Part shown: piece after piece, positions 42,976 through 54,959 of the stretch | Numbering within the stretch: the first letter of the stretch is position 1 | Layout: each line of letters opens with the position of its first letter | Origin: Topomyia yanbarensis | Lineage: Eukaryota; Arthropoda; Insecta; Diptera; Culicidae | Reading direction: 5' to 3' | NCBI RefSeq assembly: GCF_030247195.1 | Contig: NC_080672.1 | Span: forward strand, 398,739,037-398,803,036 | DNA: 64,000 nt | Notes under the pieces: generated by a model | What the model was told of the DNA's origin: nothing | What the model saw: the letters and a program-made list of their open reading frames with translations, nothing else | Databases searched by the model: none | Made by a program: the position numbers and the translations under genes

Positions 42976-45900
42976 TTAAACTTGGACATCAATGGTTTTC
43001 AAAAAGATATAGATAAGATAAATATAGGGGTGGTCACGGCTTGCCAGAACGTCCCGGACTGGCACATAGGGTGATCTACCTCGGGCCCGAAGGGAATCTA
43101 TTAGTTGGGACCTGGCAACACAGTACTCTGCGCACAGCCAAACAACATGCTCGATGTCGTGGTAGCCGTTCTCACAAACACAATGATTACTTTCAGCAAG
43201 CCCTATACGACGGAGATGCGCGTCAAACGAGTAATGGTTGGACATGATCCTTGACATCGTACGAATAAAGTCCCGGTTCACATCCAACCCCTTAAACCAA
43301 GCATTCGTTGATACCTTCGGGATAATGGAATGTAGCCACCGTCCCAGATGCCCATTGCTCCATGAGGTTTGCCAACTATCGAGCGTCCTCTGACGAGAGA
43401 TACTGAAAAATTCGTTGAAGCAAATTGGTCTTTCGTAAGTGTCGCCTTCTATTGCGCCCACCTTGGCTAAAGAGTCCGCCTTCTCATTGCCCGCAATAGA
43501 ACAATGTGACGGGACCCAAACCAAGGTAATCTGGTAAGATTTTTCAGATAAAGCACTCAGATATTCCCGTATTTTCCCCAGGAAATACGGTGAGTGCTTT
43601 CCAGGCTTCGCCGCACGGATGGCCTCAATGGAGCTGAGACTATCCGAAACGATGAAGTAATGGTCTGAGGGCAGGGTGAATGGCAGCTAATTCTGCGACG
43701 TAAATTGAAGCAGGATCATTGAGTTTGAATGAGGCAGCAAGATTTTCGTTGAAGATACCGAAGCCTGTGGACCCGTTGAGAATTGATCCGTCAGTGTAGA
43801 ACATTTTGGCGCAGTCGACTTGATGGTATTTGTTATAGAAAATATTTGGGACCACTTGTGGGCGAATATGATCCGGAATTCCACAAATCTCTTCCTTCAT
43901 GGATGTATCGAAAAATACAGTGTGATAAGAAGTATCTAAGAGATGAGCACGGTTGACGTTATACGTAGATGAATTGATGTTCTGTGCCATGTAATCGAAG
44001 TACAAGGACATGAATCGGGTCTGAGAATTAAGCTCGACAAGCCTTTCGTAATTTGCAATCACCAATGGGTTCAGAATATCGCATCGAATGAGCAATCGAT
44101 ATGAGAGGTCCCAAAATCGATTTTTCAGCGGAAGAACGCCCGCCAGCACTTCGAGACTCATCGTATGGGTCGAGTGCATGCAACCCAAGGCAATACGCAA
44201 GCAACGATACTGGATTCGCTCCAGTTTGATGAAATGTATGTTCGCAGCGGAGCGAAAGCAGAAACATCCGTACTCCAACACTGATAATATCGTTGTTTGG
44301 TACAGCCTGATTAGGTCTCCTGGATGGGCACCCCACCATGTTCCAGTTATTGTACGGAAAAAGTTGATCCTTTGTTGGCACTTCTGTTTCAGATACCTAA
44401 TGTGACATCCCCAGGTACCTTTAGAGTCGAACCATACCCCGAGATATTTGAATGTTTTGAAGCCTGAGCAATAGTTTGATCCATTAATTGAAGCTGTAGT
44501 TGCGCTGGTTCACGCTTTCTAGAAAATACGACTAGCTCAGTTTTCTCCGTGGAGAACTCGATACCCAGCTGGAGAGCCCAAGCAGACAAATTGTCCAAGG
44601 TATCTTGCAGTGGTCCTTGCATGTTGACGGCTTTAGGACCTGTAATAGAGACCACAACGTCATCTGCAAGCTGCCTTAGCGTGCAGGAGTTGACAAGACA
44701 TTCGTCAATGTCATTCACGTAAAAATTGTAGAGGAGAGGGCTTAGACATGAGCCCTGGGGAAGGCCCATGTAGCTAAATCGTGATGTCGATAAATCGCCA
44801 TGCGAGAAATGCATTTGTTTTTCAGACAACAGGTTTAGCAAAAAGTTATTTAAAATTGGCGAAAGAGCATGCTGGTGCAACTTCTCATAAAGAATGTTGA
44901 TCGAAACTGAATCGAAAGCCCCCTTAATATCCAAGAATACTGATGCCATCTGCTCTTTGTTAGCATATGCCATTTGAATTTCTGTTGAGAGCAACGCAAG
45001 GCAATCGTTCGTCCCTTTGCCTTTGCGGAAGCCAAATTGTGTATCTGACAGTAAGCCATTTGTTTCGACCCAATTGTCGAGCCGAAACAGGATCATTTTC
45101 TCGAACAACTTCCGGATACAGGACAGCATTGCAATCGGACGATACGAATTGTGGTCGGAGGCTGGTTTTCCTGGTTTTTGGATGGCGATGACCCTCACCT
45201 GTCTCCAGTCATGTGGGACAATGTTTCCCTCAAGAAACCTATTAAATAAATTCAACAAGCGTCTTTTGGCAGAGTCTGGCAGATTCTTCAACAAGTTGAA
45301 TTTGATTCTATCTGGCCCCGGGGCTTTATTGTTACATGATAAGAGAGCAAGTGAGAACTCCATCATCGTAAACGGTGTTTCGTTCGCGGTATTGTAAGGC
45401 GACGCGGCGCGGTAGATTTTCTGTGCCGGGGCGGAATCCGGACAAACCTTCTTGGCGAAATCGAATATCCAACGGTTTGAATATTCCACGCTCTCGTTAG
45501 TACTGTTTCGGTTTCGCATACGTCGGGCCGTGCCCCAAAGAGTGCTCATCGATGTTTCTCTTGTTAACCCGTCGACAAACCGGCGCCAGTAACTGCGTTT
45601 CTTAGCTTTCATTAAATTTTTCATTCGCTTTTCTAATATCGCGTACACTCGATAACTAGCAACTAACCCGTCGTTCCGGAAGGTTTTATACGCGGCAGCT
45701 TTCTCCGCGTACACGTTTGAGCACTCTTTGTCCCACCACGGGTTGGGAGAACGTTTTTGGGTGTTCACGTCGGGTACTCGTTTCGTCTGAGTTTGAATCG
45801 CGCTATCGAGAATCGAGTTGGACAAAAACTTATATTCTTCCTCCGGGGGAAGTACCTGTGTTGAATCGATAGTTTTGGATATCTCAGCAGCGTAGCTCTT

Positions 45901-46089
45901 CCAATCAATGTTTCGTGTGAGGTCATAGGGAACATTGATTGGTGCCGATGGTCTTGAACCAGTGGTGATTGCAATTACAATTGGTAAGTGATCACTACCG
46001 TGGGGATCAGATATTACCTTCCACTTGCAGTCTAACCGTAGTGATGTCGAGCATAAAGATATGTCCAGTGCACTTGCTTGCGCAGGTGG
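42976..46089 (-). pseudogene. Truncated LINE ORF2 (endonuclease end, RT, RNase H)
   Basis: Three frame blocks follow each other on the minus strand. About 46020-44389 holds the end of the endonuclease (GSDHLPIVIAI) and the RT palm with LADDVVVS. 44281-43640 holds the RT thumb and the start of RNase H (FYTDGSILNGSTGFG). 43524-42976 holds the RNase H end (VPSHCSIAGNEKADSLAK) and the C-terminal Cys/His cluster. A one-base shift near 44455 and a 23-bp deletion near 43676 (by comparison with the complete copy) break the frame. Where the complete copy has a TGA in NID*KSYA this one keeps TGG. Confidence 0.87.
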
Positions 46090-46189
46090 TCTATATTGAA
46101 TGTTGTTGGCATCGAAAAAGGATTATTGGTTCCGTGTGATCCGATCAACAGTTGAGTAGAATACACAACTTAGGATCTAGCCACTAGAT

Positions 46190-46440
46190 GAAACATTATT
46201 TCTCTCTTTAAGTCGTCGACAAACCGGTGCCAATAACCGCGTTTTCAGCATTGATTGAGTTTTTCATTTGTGTTTCTAACTTCGCTTTGCTTTGCTTAAA
46301 AAACCTTTTCGTGTACTCTACCCACCACGAAGTGGGAGACCTTGTATGCTTCTACCGGAGTAATTTCTTGTTTTGATTCGATTGTTTCGGATATAGTGGA
46401 CGCGTAGCTGTTCCAATCAATCAGCACACAAATTGAGTAG
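46190..46440 (-). pseudogene. Small old fragment of the same LINE ORF2
   Basis: DNA such as CGTCGACAAACCGGTGCCAA, CCACCACGAAGTGGGAGACC and GCGTAGCTGTTCCAATCAAT matches the region around 45550-45900 of the neighbouring copy but is far more diverged. It is a separate, older insertion. Confidence 0.65.
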
Positions 46441-46474
46441 CAAAAATGCGAATTAATTTCATTAAAAAACTTAA

Positions 46475-46625
46475 GTTTTCAGTCAAAAAACTTTAAAATA
46501 AAAAGTTGTTCTAGACCCCCGATAGATTATTTTAATTTTACTTTCAAATGAAAGGGAAATGTCTATTCTTTCATATCCCGTAGTTTTACAGATGCCGAAT
46601 TTTTTTGAATAAAGTTGTTCGACAA
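46475..46625 (+). repeat. Unnamed repeat, copy 1
   Basis: About 150 bases (AAAAAGTTGTTCTAGACCCC, TTTACTTTCAAATGAAAG, GATGCCGAATTTTTTTG) recur in reverse orientation at 63057-63225. No coding sequence and no clear ends. Confidence 0.6.
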
Positions 46626-46629
46626 AGAC

Positions 46630-47740
46630 ACCGTGGGGTTATCTTCGGTCCGGAAGTAGCCTTTCCAAGGGCCTGTTGTATTAGATGAATGTCATTTATA
46701 TCGGTATTATTTCGGAGAAATATTAAAATCGACCTCCATTGAGCCAGAGGGGCTGTCTATTGTCGGAGATACCTTCCCATTAGTCAACACTATCATGCGG
46801 GCGTCAGTACCCGCACAAAGAACGTTTTATCGGTGTTTCCACGGTGTTTTACATTTACATTCATGTTCCAAATGTATGCATGAAAATAAATTTAAAATTA
46901 CAAAATATTTATTTCTGTGCATTATTTCGCAAAAACGTATAGTTTGTGGGATCCGAGTACTGATACACAACTATGCACTGCTAAGCCCCATGCAAAACTG
47001 ACTTCAGACATCACTTCGATAAAAGTTCAATAACATCTTTCAAGAAAGCCGGAACGATTAGAAGTCTTCAACAGAGTTGTAGACAATTAAATTATCTTTC
47101 CTATTTTCGCTTACAATTATAATACGATGCATACAGTGCCACATAAATGCTGGCTAGTGGGTTTTCTCCAAGTAAATTGTCGAAAAATCCCATACAAACT
47201 TCAGGCTAGTTGGTTCGATAGCTAGACTTGTCCGTTTTGCTTCAAATTTGGTACAAGAACTGCTGGTGGGACTAGGAATTGATTCAGGGGTGAGCCGTTA
47301 GCCGATGATTTTTTTCTTGTCACTCTAATGGTTATGCATATTCAAAAGCCTTAAATTAGGAATATATCAGCTATCAGCTATTAACATTATTGATCTCTTC
47401 ATTTTTTCCAAAAATCATTGGATATGTGTGAGTATAGTCACGTACCGAATTTTGTTCCACGCAAGGGCAAGAGTGATTATTCATTCAGGCAAAGGGCAGC
47501 CATATTGAATTTGCTACGTAATGAATTGTTTGTTCAATATGTATACTTCTGTAAAAGGCTAGATAGATATATAGTTGCTGTAGAGGTTGCTAAGATAGCT
47601 AGCATAAGGACATAGTAAAGCAGCAATTTTTTGCCATGCAGATACTTCTAGCAGTATACTAGCAATTTCCACGCATAATTATTGTGAATCAGCTTCTAAA
47701 AAACTATTTCAAAACTTCTGATTCTCCACATAATTTTGTG
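46630..47740. other. Unassigned AT-rich DNA
   Basis: Nothing supported except the short repeat block at 46850-46925 shared with 24820-24905. Confidence 0.5.
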
Positions 47741-47747
47741 TATAAAG

Positions 47748-48018
47748 TTCATCTCGTCAGTAACTAGCACCAACTTGGGGTCACGTTAGACGATGTATTT
47801 AAATTAGTACCAAAATTAGTGCTAGTATGATACTACACCAAACATTCACACGAGATATATGACGCCTAAAGCAACTGACAGGTCCCGAGTGATGTCCCTG
47901 GAAGCAAAGCCAGAAGCTTTGGTTTGCTGACAAGAGAGCGAAAATGAATTTTCGTTCGTTTTTTCTAATACATTGTCTAACTTGGTCCCAAGTAGGTGCT
48001 AGTTACTGACGAGATGAA
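47748..48018. mobile_element. MITE of about 270 bp with long TIRs
   Basis: The left arm TTCATCTCGTCAGTAACTAG continues as CACCAACTTGGGGTCACGTT. The right arm is its inverted counterpart (TTCATCTCGTCAGTAACTAG, CACCTACTTGGGACCAAGTT), together about 55 bp. No ORF. The target duplication is not evident. Confidence 0.72.
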
Positions 48019-48019
48019 T

Positions 48020-51000
48020 TCTAAATACAAAAATATAACTTGATTTCAAGTTAGATCTTGTGCTCTTAATACACAATTCAGTGCAATCCAATTTTTAGTT
48101 TTTGGGACTAAATATTGCCTAAAACTTCTGGTGAACCATAAGCATTTTGAGTGTATAATAGCCGTAAGAACATTTTGATTGCATAGCAGTAATATAGCCG
48201 TATACGTTGCAAAAAACTTCTTTTAAACCGCATTTAAGCTGTGTATAACCCAGGGAAAACTTGACAGATAGTGCTTGTTTCATATATTTACCACCGATTT
48301 GATGGTGGCGCTAGTATGCCTTCTCTGTACGAGTACTACGAACAACGAAACGAAAAAGTTCCAAGAGAAAAGCGTGTTTCGTTACGTGTGTTATGAACGC
48401 CTTAAATGCGGCTAGAACAATATTTAGAAAAAGCGTAGTCCAAAATGTGGATAAAGAATACTATTATTAGAGAATAAATTTATCCCTAACTGGAAACCGT
48501 CAGCTATGTTACATAGATCTTATTATAAATTTGGCTGGAAGTCGTTGTTTTTAGCAACCGGCTTACCTCCTTCCTAAAAATATTTTAGTTTTCTTGTTGT
48601 GTGAAGTGTTGTAGTCGGTAAATCATTGGTGCTTCTTTCGTTAGAAATATAAATGAAAAACATTTTGGCCAATGAAAGCAAACCAAAAAGCTTAACAATT
48701 CGTGAACCTACGTCATCTTGTTACAAGATCATTAAGAACGTCAAGAATTCTAGTATTTGATCGGGAAAATAAACAATATATGTAGGATTTCCTAGCTATT
48801 TAGCAAAATAGGTTTTAAATAAAATTTGTGACCTTTTATCAAAACTCTGGCAGCAAACCGGTAGCGATCGGTTTCAGCAAGAATGCTGCCAGGAATGTAC
48901 AATTTTGTTCGACTACTGCCAGAGTTTTGTTCGACTTTTGCTATTATTTTGTCCGGCAGAAATTGCGATGGTTTTGGTACGGATCCCTTCAGAATTATTC
49001 TGGCAATTTACTTCAATCTGATAGAACGGCATCTACTGGAGGATTTGCCTGAAGAAATGTTGATTCGATCCGGAAGATTTTCGGGAATTCCAATATAAGT
49101 GGAAGTGGCTTGATTTTGAAAGTCATCTTCTTGTATTTCCGAAAAACGAATTTATTTTATTTTGGATTTTTTTAATTAAAAATGGCATCTATGTTTCTGT
49201 ATAAGTATAGCGGAATGAGAAGAGCTTTTAATTTGAACAGCGAAATAAATTTGATGATAAAAATGCTTAAATTGTTTATTTTTTACAGATATGGAAAATA
49301 ATATATGGGATGCGCCTTTTCGAAATTTAGCTCCATTCGAGCCGCCATGACATCACCAAATCACTACAAAATTTGCTTATGAGTTCAATATATGGAAGCT
49401 GTCAAGTTGTCCCCGGGCGATCCTGAGCAAATCGGTGAGGTAAAAAATCATCAAATAAATTTTAAAATATCAGAATCTTCAAAAGATATATAAAATTGGA
49501 CACCCCACTGTTCTGCCGTGTTTCCGTCATGGCCTACTCGGCATCTATAGATTCAATTCGACTTACACTAAATGACGCCAACCCGTTCCGTCCACCGTAA
49601 CCCAGTTCGCACCTTTTTTCTCGTGCCACTCTAATCGTATACCACCCATCAGTTGTAATTACTTTTCTTAATTGGTGATTAAGGTTTGAAGTTCTTTACA
49701 ATTAGAGAGATATGTTATCAGCTTACACAAATCACTTCGCAGCCATGCCCTAATTTCCCTCACTCTTATCATCCGGCAGCTCGCGTTACAACAGGTACTA
49801 GCCAATTTATATGAAAATCAGCTCCGGCTCAAGCTAATTTTATGATGTTTATCTCCGCTCTGTGAAGGTCCTATTACTAATTTTGCTTAATGAAACGCCG
49901 GGATCCTTGATCTGTAGTAACGCAAATAACACCGCCGTCGTTCTTATCCCAGACAGAAGCAAAATATAATGAAACATTTAATTACATTGAATTAATTTCA
50001 AGCTGATGGTCATTCAAGCGAATAACCAAGTAGGCTGGCGTTGGAATAGGAATGCGATACCTCCAATGCTTGAAAAAATTTCAAAATGCAGTTTTGACAT
50101 TGCCTTTGTTGCAAGTGGATGTGATAGTTACGATTCCGACCGGTAAAACACCTCCAGAAAGAATCTTTGAACTAATTTTCAAGATAAGTTTATTATAACT
50201 CTCATTTGTTGATTTGGATGAGAACAGTGAGAAAACGCAAAAAGAATTTTTTCGAATTTTTCGACCCACTCAAGTAGATATAACCCCCTAAGAGGAAGTT
50301 AAGTGCATTTATATATGGCTATGGAATTGAATAGAACAAACATGGAGAAATTTTATTTATATGTTTTACAATGCTTAATTTCTCCCTAACGTTTCTGATG
50401 ACTTTATTAATGTTTAATTTTATTTCCTGAAAGATCGGCTAAATTGGTGAATATTATCGAACCTACATACAGTGATTTAATAGCTAGTAGATCTAAGGTA
50501 AGACATTAATGTTACAAGTGGGCACGCAATATTTTGATTTTGAAGATAGGTCAAGAATAAGAAGAAGAGATGACGATAACAATTTTGTGCCACTGGATGC
50601 GATGTTCTCAAGTTTGCCAATCGATTGGATTTATACTTTACGAAATTAATAAAACCTCCGGCAGTCACACAATTAATTACATTTTAGACAGCCTTAATTT
50701 AATAATGTTATTCACTCAGTGCACTACGCGACTTCCGGCTGGTTAGACTAAGCGGAATGTCAAAATGTTTGCACCGAGAATCGCCCATTCACGATGTCAT
50801 GTGTTATGAATTTCCCTTAACTGATGAAAGACCGCAAATCAATGTTGCCTGCATCCGTCGTTATAATCTCTCATTCAGCTGCCATGTTCATTGTTCCATT
50901 GACCACAATAGAATCAGATGCATGATTGACGCTGGACATCCCCGATAGTCCGATGATACCGCGAACATTTATAGAACAGGATGATGCAATCAATTCTACA

Positions 51001-51050
51001 ATTGTATTTTAAACAACGTTATTGTATTTTGATAGCACTCGTTTTCGATA
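48020..51050. other. Unassigned DNA
   Basis: About 3 kb with no gene found. At 48840-48990 imperfect palindromic CTGGCAG/CTGCCAG words occur (AAAACTCTGGCAG against CTGCCAGAGTTTT), similar in type to the block at 57870-58430. Confidence 0.5.
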
Positions 51051-51059
51051 CAATCTACA

Positions 51060-51290
51060 TTCTCGTGCTTTTTCGAATAGATTCTATTTTTATTATTTCC
51101 TTTTTTGATTATTACGGCGTCATTGCAAAACTTTTCAATTATTTTCTAGTATGTGTCGAAGGATGATTGTTTTGATTGGCATATTACACCAATAGTTGAG
51201 AGGGAAACGTAAAAAAATAATTTAATAATTAACAGAAAAGAAAGGTAAATTAGTCACTCATTGTTAGTTATGTCGATTTGAAAAAGTGGG
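51060..51290. mobile_element. MITE family M, copy b
   Basis: GATTATTACGGCGTCATTGC, TTATTTTCTAGTATGTGTCG and GTCACTCATTGTTAGTTATG align with the interior and right end of copy a (26447-26701). The left end is eroded. Confidence 0.55.
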
Positions 51291-52980
51291 TACTCGAGAA
51301 ATATCGCAAGCCACAACCCTATACCTTTAATTATTATATCGAGTTTGCAAACAGATGGTGAAGATTGCTTAACAATTGAAGTCTACGGGGAATTTTAAAT
51401 TTTGAATATTATTGATATTGTAGGTACATAGTCCTATATTGTGTCTTCACAATCCGTGGCATTTGTGACACTGATGTCTTTTTTAATAATTTATTACTGA
51501 ATTTTTGTATCATACACGAATCAAATACGGCAATAGAGTGATATAATACATAGCAATCGAGAACCGCCGTCATCATTACACCTTCAGCATGCGTTGAAGT
51601 ATAGGACATTTAGCTTGACTAGGCTAAACCGATTGGAACGATTGGGCGAACACGAATCATGCGAAACCATACAACAAGGAGCTATTCTATTTCGTTCAGA
51701 AGTTGTCTATGCATTACTCCACACGGAAGGCGACACAATCCAGGGTATCATCTAAATGTATAGCTATATTGATTTTTTATTCGTTACCATCTGGTGACTG
51801 CAAATGGATTGAGACGTCACAATAGCTTCCGTTATTGTCTGATGATGATTGCGATTTTCCACCCGAATAGTAGTGTCCAGCGCGGACATTTATATGTGGG
51901 AAAAGGCAAATACACAGAAGATGAGAAATAAACAAATGTTAAATTAGTTATAGATAAAGCAGATGATTTTTTCTCATTTATTATCCTTCCCCATTTAAAT
52001 TTTTAAAAATTTCATCGCATGTTTGATATACGCTGATATGAATCATCGCATAATCAGTTCACTTTTGATCTAGTCAGTTAACATAAACAAACAACCATGT
52101 TTCGAGCTTTGTTCTGCTGCTTTGATTTACAAAGCGGTTTATGACGCAGTAAACGTTTCTTTCTTTTATCACCCCGATGCAGTTTTATAGTTCTCTTTAA
52201 TGACTGTGTTAATAATCAAAGGAGCCAAATAATTTAATTGGGTTTTGTTTTGTTTAAGTATGCCAAAAATCCGCTTAGTAAAGAAATTTGAAGAAAGATA
52301 AGATCAAATGTGTAACCAACAGGGTGTTAAATTCGCATGGCTATTCAATATGAACGGAGAAGACCAGTAGGCTATGTATCACTTTTGTATCACCTTTCTT
52401 CTTAGTTACAACTATTCGGAATAGACAAAATAAAATTTCAAACTCATACAGTACAGAGAACAGACGTCCATCTTCAGCATTCAACTTGTGTAAAATCTCT
52501 AACGGTTTCGAAGGTAGTTGGGATATCCAAACCAGATGCGCTATCGTTGTCATGATTTTTTTGTGGCTGAGTTCGACAGAATTGACAGCGGTTATTCCTC
52601 TAATCAGTCAAACTAGTCCGGAACCGGTTCGGAATTCCAGCATGAATTCCAGCTCAAATGCATCAATCGATAGAGTCGGAATCGGTAGTTTTCTTTGAGC
52701 AAGATTCCATACTGAATCCATTCAGGATTTTGAACCGTTTCCGGAATGGATTTGACGGATAGTTGGGATAGAATGGTGTGGCGGCGCTAGTGTTTATCGT
52801 ATATTAATTCAAATGTTTACACACGTTTTTTAAATATTTTTGTTTGATCATGTATGTCTGTTCTCTGTGCCTACAGCTTCGGAAATAATAGCAATCATAA
52901 AAACGAATTATTAACTGAATGGCTGGCGTTCAAAAGTTATGGTGTTCTTTGGCAAAGTTGTTGAATATTTGTTCATTTCA
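51291..52980. other. Unassigned AT-rich DNA
   Basis: No gene or bounded element found. 52790-52900 resembles 12650-12760 (AAATGTTTACACACG .. TGTTCTCTGTGCC). Confidence 0.5.
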
Positions 52981-52982
52981 TA

Positions 52983-53324
52983 TTAGTTCGTAACTCCGTC
53001 GCTAGGGTGGTGCTGTTATCAACATTTTAGTAGAACGAGATAGAAACATGGTTTCTACAACAAAGTTGTATGTCAGGTAATTATAAGTCTTTCTTCTGAA
53101 GATACTAACTTTCTAGGTGATACAAGATTTGCAATATGGCGCATTTTTTAAAACAATCTGTAAGTTAAATTTTTAACCAAAACATGCTCTATCTCGAAAC
53201 GTACAGGACCTGCAAGGTTCGCATCTTCAGAAGACACATTTAAAATAATAGGAGCTACTATTTCTATCTACCTTTATTAAAATGATGATATCAGCACCGC
53301 CCTAGCAATTAAATTCCGAACTAG
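52983..53324. mobile_element. MITE of about 342 bp with TA duplication
   Basis: The left end TTAGTTCGTAACTCCGTCGC continues as TAGGGTGGTGCTGTTATCA. The inverted right end reads CTAGTTCGGAATTTAATTGC then TAGGGCGGTGCTGATATCA. TA lies on both sides (52981-52982, 53325-53326). Non-coding. Confidence 0.7.
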
Positions 53325-53429
53325 TATAATTCAACCAAATAAAGCGCTAATCAAATTTACCCGCGTGCCGCTTGGTCTATTTGCAAAAGCAAAAATTCAT
53401 TTCTTCTACCTACTGTGTAAAACTTGAAC

Positions 53430-54655
53430 AAACAATAAGTGACAATACAAAGCAAGCTTATACCCGTTGCGGGCAAACTGTGTTGCTGTTGATTACTCGA
53501 AATGTCCGGTAAGACCATGGATTTGTGAAGTGGAGCAAAGGTTGAAGGTGAACATGAAGCTTAACGTTGTAATTCCACCATCTACGTCATGCTGTACTGA
53601 TTATATTCAAAACATTAGTCAAGTCGAATCATTTGCTTCGCAGAACAACTTGAAACACGTCGTCGAATGTAATGACATTTTATACAGTATCCCAACGTAT
53701 ATAGATGTTGCCAGTATTGAAAAAACCTACATGACCTGGCTCTACGTACTACTTCCGTTGCTATCAAACAACTTATTCTGACATGAGTTGTTTGATAGCA
53801 ACGGAAAGCGAGTAGTGTTAAGGAAGATACTTGGAGGAACTTCTTCCCAGGACTTCGCAATGGCGTTCGTGTAGTGAGAATATGTCCGACAAAAGATATT
53901 CCCTCCTACTTGACCCTTTCATACAGTGATCTGCAAGGTGTTGAATATTCTCAACGAACATTAGTCATAAAAAAGATAGCTTCCAAAGAGATTGATGGCG
54001 TGTGTAGCTTGAAATTAAATATCTTTTTTAATATTTTCCTATGAAAATTCTCTCAGCTGAATAACAGTAACGAAAAGGTTTATTGATAAAGCTGAACTGT
54101 GGTTTTCTTCAGGCTGTATACATGCTGAAGAATTGTTCTTTAATGTGTCTTAATCAGACAAGATGAATAAATTCTCCAAATCCAGATGCTTAAGGGTGGA
54201 ATAAACGATATATGATTACACCTATACTTCCCATGTTCAGCTAGAGCTGAATAAAGAAACTGTTAAAACTTTTAAAAAACTACGAAATGTTTGTTGGGTT
54301 CAAACACTGATGAAGAAGGATTTACAACAACGACCCGTAAGTACAAGAGACAAACAAGTACACCCGTCCGTGAGCATCATGAATGCAGTACCGATGACGA
54401 CATGGACGTGAACGAAAACACGAGTGAAGACGGACCGAATGACCCCCAAGATGCGGCAGACAACGCACCTAATGTTTCGCCGCCAAGGAATAGGATGTCA
54501 ACACGCAGCAGCAAGCTGCGTCAACAATACCCGATGAACAGTTGAAACTTAATTTTAATATTAACATTTTGTGAAAATCTCAAATGAACCACGGCCCAGT
54601 TATGCTAGCGTATTGACCAGTGCCAAATAAACAGAAAAGAGAGAGAGAGAGAAAA
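53430..54655 (+). pseudogene. ORF1-only retroelement, copy 3 (decayed)
   Basis: The plus strand has the N-terminal part RANCVAVDYSKCPVRPWICE from 53473, a middle part DTWRNFFPGLRNGVRVVRIC near 53830-53890, and the acidic and basic C-terminus at 54291-54545 (ECSTDDDMDVNENTSEDG, SPPRNRMSTRSSKLR). The zinc-knuckle region was not found. The tail near 54590-54650 (ACGGCCCAGTTATGCTAGCG, CCAAATAAACAG) resembles the hairpin tails of the other copies. A fold-back at 53750-53812 disrupts the frame. No target duplication could be fixed. Confidence 0.72.
53750..53812 (+). repeat. Fold-back inside copy 3
   Basis: TTCCGTTGCTATCAAACAAC is followed after about 13 bases by its inverted copy GTTGTTTGATAGCAACGGAA. 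The stem of about 21 bp is nearly perfect, and outer bases ACTACT/AGTAGT also pair. Confidence 0.85.
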
Positions 54656-54657
54656 AA
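54637..54657 (+). repeat. GA microsatellite
   Basis: A pure GA run followed by an A-run lies at the 3' end of ORF1-only copy 3, in place of the usual poly(A). Confidence 0.8.
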
Positions 54658-54754
54658 ACATGAAACATACGCTTGGGTCACGATAGGTCAGTCGTTTGGT
54701 GGCACTGTAGGTCATTACTATAATGTAAATTTGAATTTGTTTGACAGTTAAATC

Positions 54755-54955
54755 GTGCGTAATTTCGAGCGAAAATTGCAAAAACAAAGTCAAGAGGAGA
54801 AAAAGAACGCAATAGCATCTGTTCAAGATGGCGCCAGTATTCGATCAGCCTCAACAATTCAAGGTTCCTTTCGAAACATTACGTATTCGTTTAAAAGGAA
54901 AGTGCTTACCATCAATGAAAGCGCGTCAGATATTTTACGTGAATCAGCAATGTAA
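54755..54955 (+). other. Short unassigned ORF
   Basis: 66 codons (MRNFERKLQKQSQEEKKN .. AIASVQDGASIRSASTIQ). The second half faintly recalls an HTH of pogo/Psq-type transposases, but the match is too weak to assign. Confidence 0.2.
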
Positions 54956-54959
54956 TAAT

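Larger units (their letters stand above)
42494..46089 (-). mobile_element. 5'-truncated I-like LINE copy (3.6 kb)
   Basis: A perfect 15-bp duplication TCTATATTGAATGTT at 42479-42493 and 46090-46104 bounds it, with the A-run and terminal hairpin at the left (3') end. It starts inside the ORF2 endonuclease, so it is truncated by incomplete reverse transcription. Its ORF2 is very similar to that of 18292-24470, but its 3' UTR (42494-42975) is shorter and unrelated apart from the hairpin. Confidence 0.9.
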
